A stretch of DNA of 64,000 nt, from assembly GCF_001262015.1 (NCBI RefSeq), contig NZ_CP012074.1:516501-580500 (forward strand), given 5' to 3'. The DNA comes from Prevotella fusca JCM 17724. Its GTDB lineage: Bacteria > Bacteroidota > Bacteroidia > Bacteroidales > Bacteroidaceae. The position numbers were made by a program, and so were the translations under genes. The stretch's first letter is position 1; every line of letters starts with the position of its first letter. Shown here in pieces: positions 61,380 through 64,000 of the stretch. Below the pieces are notes generated by a model. The model was not told the origin of the DNA. It did no database searches and saw nothing but the letters and a program-made list of their open reading frames with translations.

Positions 61380-62768
61380 ATGAAAAATTATTTGAAATAT
61401 CTTCTGTTATTCTTTGCTATGACTTTTAGTTGTAGCGTATTGGCACAAAGTATCCAGTGGCGTGACCAGCATAAAGTGAAGCGTAAGGAAACAATTTTTG
61501 GTATCGCAAAGAGTTATGGCGTAACGATACCACAGCTTCTGGATGCTAACCCTGTCATGAAGCAGTCGGGCTACGAATTGAAGAAAGGTGACATTATCTT
61601 TGTTCCTTATTCAAAGGAGGGCGACATTCTTCCTGATGGTTCTGTGAGGGGTAAGTCGGACAAGAAGTCTGCTTCAAAGACATCTGTTGCCCAAGCAGCC
61701 AAGGCTGTGAATGCAATCCGTGTTGGTGTGATGCTTCCTTTGCATAATCAGGATGGTGATGGAAAGCGTATGGTTGAGTATTATCGTGGTGTACTCTTGG
61801 CTCTCAATCAGTTGAAGAGTGAAGGGATAACAACAGACGTGCATGCCTGGAATGTGCCGAAGGGTGCTGATATTCGTACTACGTTACTTGAACCGAACGC
61901 ATCGAAGTTAGATATTATCTTCGGTCCTCTTTATTCAGAACAGGTAAAACCATTGGCTGATTTCTGTCGTGCCAATGATATAAAGCTCGTCATTCCGTTC
62001 TCTATAACGGGCGATGAGGTTGAGACGAACCCTAATATATTCCAGGTTTATCAAACTGATGCTTCGCTCAACAACAAGGCGATTGCTTCTTTTCTGGAGC
62101 GTTTCCAAAGAACACACCACCCGGTGTTCATCAACTGCAAGGATCCAAATAGTCTGGTTGGTAATTTCACTGCAACTCTGAGGAAGCAGCTTGACCTACA
62201 GAAGATAAAGTATGATTTGACAAGCACCAAGTCTTCAGCGGCAGACTTTTCAAAGCACTTTGATGCCACCCGTCCTAATGTTGTGATTCTCAACTCGGAG
62301 AAGAGTCCACAACTCAATGAGGTGTTTGCCAAGCTGGAACAGATGAAGAAGTCACGTCCAGGCATAGCCATCAGTCTTTATGGTTACAACCAGTGGTTTG
62401 TTTATCAGGATTATGACCTTGACCAGTTCTTCAAGTATAATACCTATATTCCGTCCACCTATTATTATAATAAGTCTGCCGACAAGACGAAGGATTTGGA
62501 AGCAAAGTATATTGAACAGTATGACGAACCTATGTCAAAGCAGTATATTCCACGTATGGCAATTACAGGCTACGACCAGGCACAGTTCTTTGTACGTGGT
62601 TTGAAATTACATGGAAAGAACTTCACAGGTACTGCGTCAGAGGTGAAATACCGTCCGTTGCAGACACGTTATAACTTTGTTCGTGTAGGACAGGGCGGAT
62701 ATATCAATGACAACTTCCAGCTGGTTCACTTCAAGACAGACCAGACCATGGAGAACCTTGTCTACTAA
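61380..62768 (+). CDS. LysM domain plus periplasmic-binding-like protein
   Basis: 462 residues from ATG 61380. Signal peptide (MKNYLKYLLLFFAMTFSCSV, cleavage near LAQ). LysM domain at about 30-78 (HKVKRKETIFGIAKSYGVTIPQLLDANP...LKKGDIIFVP), which binds peptidoglycan. Then a type 1 periplasmic-binding fold (IRVGVMLPLHNQDGDGKRMVEYYRGVLLALNQL, DIIFGPLYSEQVKPLADFC) as in LIVBP/amino-acid ABC receptors. Probably a periplasmic receptor anchored to the cell wall. It is 25 bp before the PorT-like gene and may function with it. Confidence 0.88.
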   Translation: MKNYLKYLLLFFAMTFSCSVLAQSIQWRDQHKVKRKETIFGIAKSYGVTIPQLLDANPVMKQSGYELKKGDIIFVPYSKEGDILPDGSVRGKSDKKSASKTSVAQAAKAVNAIRVGVMLPLHNQDGDGKRMVEYYRGVLLALNQLKSEGITTDVHAWNVPKGADIRTTLLEPNASKLDIIFGPLYSEQVKPLADFCRANDIKLVIPFSITGDEVETNPNIFQVYQTDASLNNKAIASFLERFQRTHHPVFINCKDPNSLVGNFTATLRKQLDLQKIKYDLTSTKSSAADFSKHFDATRPNVVILNSEKSPQLNEVFAKLEQMKKSRPGIAISLYGYNQWFVYQDYDLDQFFKYNTYIPSTYYYNKSADKTKDLEAKYIEQYDEPMSKQYIPRMAITGYDQAQFFVRGLKLHGKNFTGTASEVKYRPLQTRYNFVRVGQGGYINDNFQLVHFKTDQTMENLVY

Positions 62769-62793
62769 GACAAGCGAAGGAGACCTTGTTTAA

Positions 62794-63546
62794 ATGATGA
62801 AGAATATAATCTCTATAATATTATTCACTGTCCTGCTTGTGTTGCCGCATACTGCTGCTGCACAAGTGGGACAGCATCGTAACGACCTCTCTATAGGTGT
62901 GAATGGTGGTTATGTCCTTTCCAACGTAGGATTCAATCCGAGTGTAACACAGTCACTGCATGGTGGCATAAGTGGTGGATTGAGCGTGCGTTACGTGTGT
63001 GAGAGGTATTTCAATACCATCTGTTCAATTTATGGTGAGGTAAACTATGCCTCTGTCGGATGGAAAGAGAAGATTCTGACGGGTACTGACCAGCCGGTAA
63101 TCAATTCCAATGGTTTGGCAGAGGAGTATTCACGCACGGTCAATTATGTTCAGATTCCTGTCTTTGCACATCTTGCATGGGGACGTGAACATGACGGATT
63201 CAGCTTTTTCTTCCAGACTGGTCCACAGATTGGAATCTATCTGAATGAGTCTACTTCTAAGAACTATGATACTCCAAATCTTGCAACTGACGGTACAGGA
63301 CGAAGCAATGTCACCGTAGCACAGGAATCAATGCCAGTAGAGAAGAAACTTGATTATGGCATTGCAGCAGGTCTGGGCATGGAATACAGCAACCGCCGTG
63401 TAGGTCATTTCCTGCTTGAAGCCCGCTATTATTATGGGCTCGGTAATATCTATGGAAGTTCAAAGAAAGACTATTTTGGTAAGTCTAACTATGGTAATAT
63501 AGTTGTCAAGGCTACCTATCTTTTTGATATAACCAAAACTAAATAA
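62794..63546 (+). CDS. Outer-membrane beta-barrel protein, PorT-like
   Basis: 250 residues. Signal peptide (MMKNIISIILFTVLLVLPHT, cleavage near AAAQ). The mature protein is a series of alternating beta strands (LSIGVNGGYVLSNVGF, GGISGGLSVRYV, GEVNYASVGWKE, YVQIPVFAHLAW, FSFFFQTGPQIGIYL, GIAAGLGMEYS, FLLEARYYYGLGNI, IVVKATYLFDI), as in the PorT/OMP_b-brl_2 family. PorT itself assists type IX secretion in Porphyromonas; this one could be any porin-like member. Same operon as the LysM protein and the transporter. Confidence 0.85.
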   Translation: MMKNIISIILFTVLLVLPHTAAAQVGQHRNDLSIGVNGGYVLSNVGFNPSVTQSLHGGISGGLSVRYVCERYFNTICSIYGEVNYASVGWKEKILTGTDQPVINSNGLAEEYSRTVNYVQIPVFAHLAWGREHDGFSFFFQTGPQIGIYLNESTSKNYDTPNLATDGTGRSNVTVAQESMPVEKKLDYGIAAGLGMEYSNRRVGHFLLEARYYYGLGNIYGSSKKDYFGKSNYGNIVVKATYLFDITKTK

Positions 63547-63554
63547 GATAAGCT

Positions 63555-64000
63555 ATGTTTAAAAATCACCCAAAAGGATTGCTTCAAGCAGCCTTCAGTA
63601 ACATGGGCGAACGCTTCGGTTACTACATTATGAATGCGGTTCTCGCATTATTCTTGTGTTCTAAGTTCGGTCTTTCAGATGAAACGTCAGGTCTGATTGC
63701 ATCCCTTTTCTTGGCTGCAATCTATGTCATGAGCTTGGTAGGTGGTGTTATTGCTGACCGCACACAAAACTATCAGCGTACTATTGAAAGTGGTCTCGTC
63801 GTGATGGCACTGGGGTATGTGGCATTGTCTATCCCTGTTCTCGCTACACCTGAAAATAATTCCTATCTGCTTGCCTTCACTATCTTTGCTTTGGTATTGA
63901 TTGCAGTTGGTAACGGCTTATTTAAAGGTAATTTACAGGCAATCGTCGGTCAGATGTATGATGATTTTGAGACTGAAGCGGCAAAAGTTTCACCCGAGCG
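63555..64000 (+). CDS. POT-family peptide transporter, 3' end outside the window
   Basis: Open frame from ATG 63555 to the right edge, about 148 residues. Begins MFKNHPKGLLQAAFSNMGERFGYYIMNAVLALFL, containing the ERFGYY motif of proton-coupled oligopeptide transporters (POT/PTR2). The first four membrane segments and GGVIADR loop are visible. Imports di- and tripeptides with protons, which fits the DPP IV-based peptide diet. Eight bases after the PorT-like gene. Truncated by the window only. Confidence 0.9.
   Translation, partial: MFKNHPKGLLQAAFSNMGERFGYYIMNAVLALFLCSKFGLSDETSGLIASLFLAAIYVMSLVGGVIADRTQNYQRTIESGLVVMALGYVALSIPVLATPENNSYLLAFTIFALVLIAVGNGLFKGNLQAIVGQMYDDFETEAAKVSPE

Overview
The window looks like chromosomal DNA of an anaerobic Bacteroidota bacterium, most likely an oral-type Prevotella. 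The evidence is: many promoters with the Bacteroidota pattern TTTG-N19/20-TAnnTTTG, a short RpoD of the Bacteroidota type, a secreted dipeptidyl peptidase IV, a protein with a gliding/type IX secretion C-terminal domain, a PorT-like outer-membrane protein, the long form of PurF, and anaerobic ribonucleotide reductase. The genus is inferred from this gene content and style; no database search was possible.

Layout. 1-5.7 kb: two tandem secreted paralogues, a flippase-like membrane protein, pdxA and rlmN. 5.8-9.6 kb: two proteins of unknown function, a DoxX-like membrane protein and a glutathione peroxidase. 9.95-11.8 kb: a visibly AT-rich two-gene insert encoding a uracil-DNA-glycosylase-superfamily protein and a small protein resembling the C-terminal half of FtsZ. 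12.1-18.8 kb: a MurU-like nucleotidyltransferase, guaA, mscL, gapA, miaA and a diacylglycerol-kinase-like gene. 19.3-25.6 kb: clpB, a small membrane protein, a TIGR01212-type radical SAM protein and DPP IV. 26.2-29.5 kb: rpoD followed on the same strand by a secreted protein, an HPr-kinase-like ATPase, an S24/S26 peptidase and a PqqD-like protein. 30.4-35.7 kb: an orphan 36-codon signal-peptide ORF, two DUF1266 paralogues, htrA/degP and a membrane protein. 35.8-40.8 kb: rnpB, a small membrane operon, tRNA-Cys, an FKBP, a 46-residue ORF with a MATE transporter, and a Wza-like export lipoprotein. 41.2-47.5 kb: purF, carA, carB. 47.7-54.2 kb: a lipoprotein, an IS5-family insertion sequence, a DKNYY-repeat membrane protein and nrdD. 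54.7-64 kb: a HAD phosphatase, an N-acylglucosamine 2-epimerase-like enzyme, uvrA, a type IX secretion substrate, a LysM/periplasmic-binding protein, a PorT-like protein and the start of a POT peptide transporter.

Most of the window is ordinary core genome. The unusual material is of three kinds. First, the AT-rich glycosylase/FtsZ-like pair at 9.95-11.8 kb could be an uncharacterised DNA-directed defence or repair module. Second, the PqqD, HPr-kinase-like and S24/S26 peptidase trio behind rpoD resembles the accessory enzymes of ribosomal-peptide pathways but has no visible precursor gene. Third, the intergenic DNA holds several unrelated repeat families that all share an exact 22-bp period: TTTTCATGAAAA arrays at three sites, an ACAAAGGCTTTGT array, a GCCCTTTTGA array, and the core of a roughly 300-bp element with terminal inverted repeats. 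That element is present four times, and one copy is split by the insertion sequence. All functional statements are read from sequence motifs and remembered family features.
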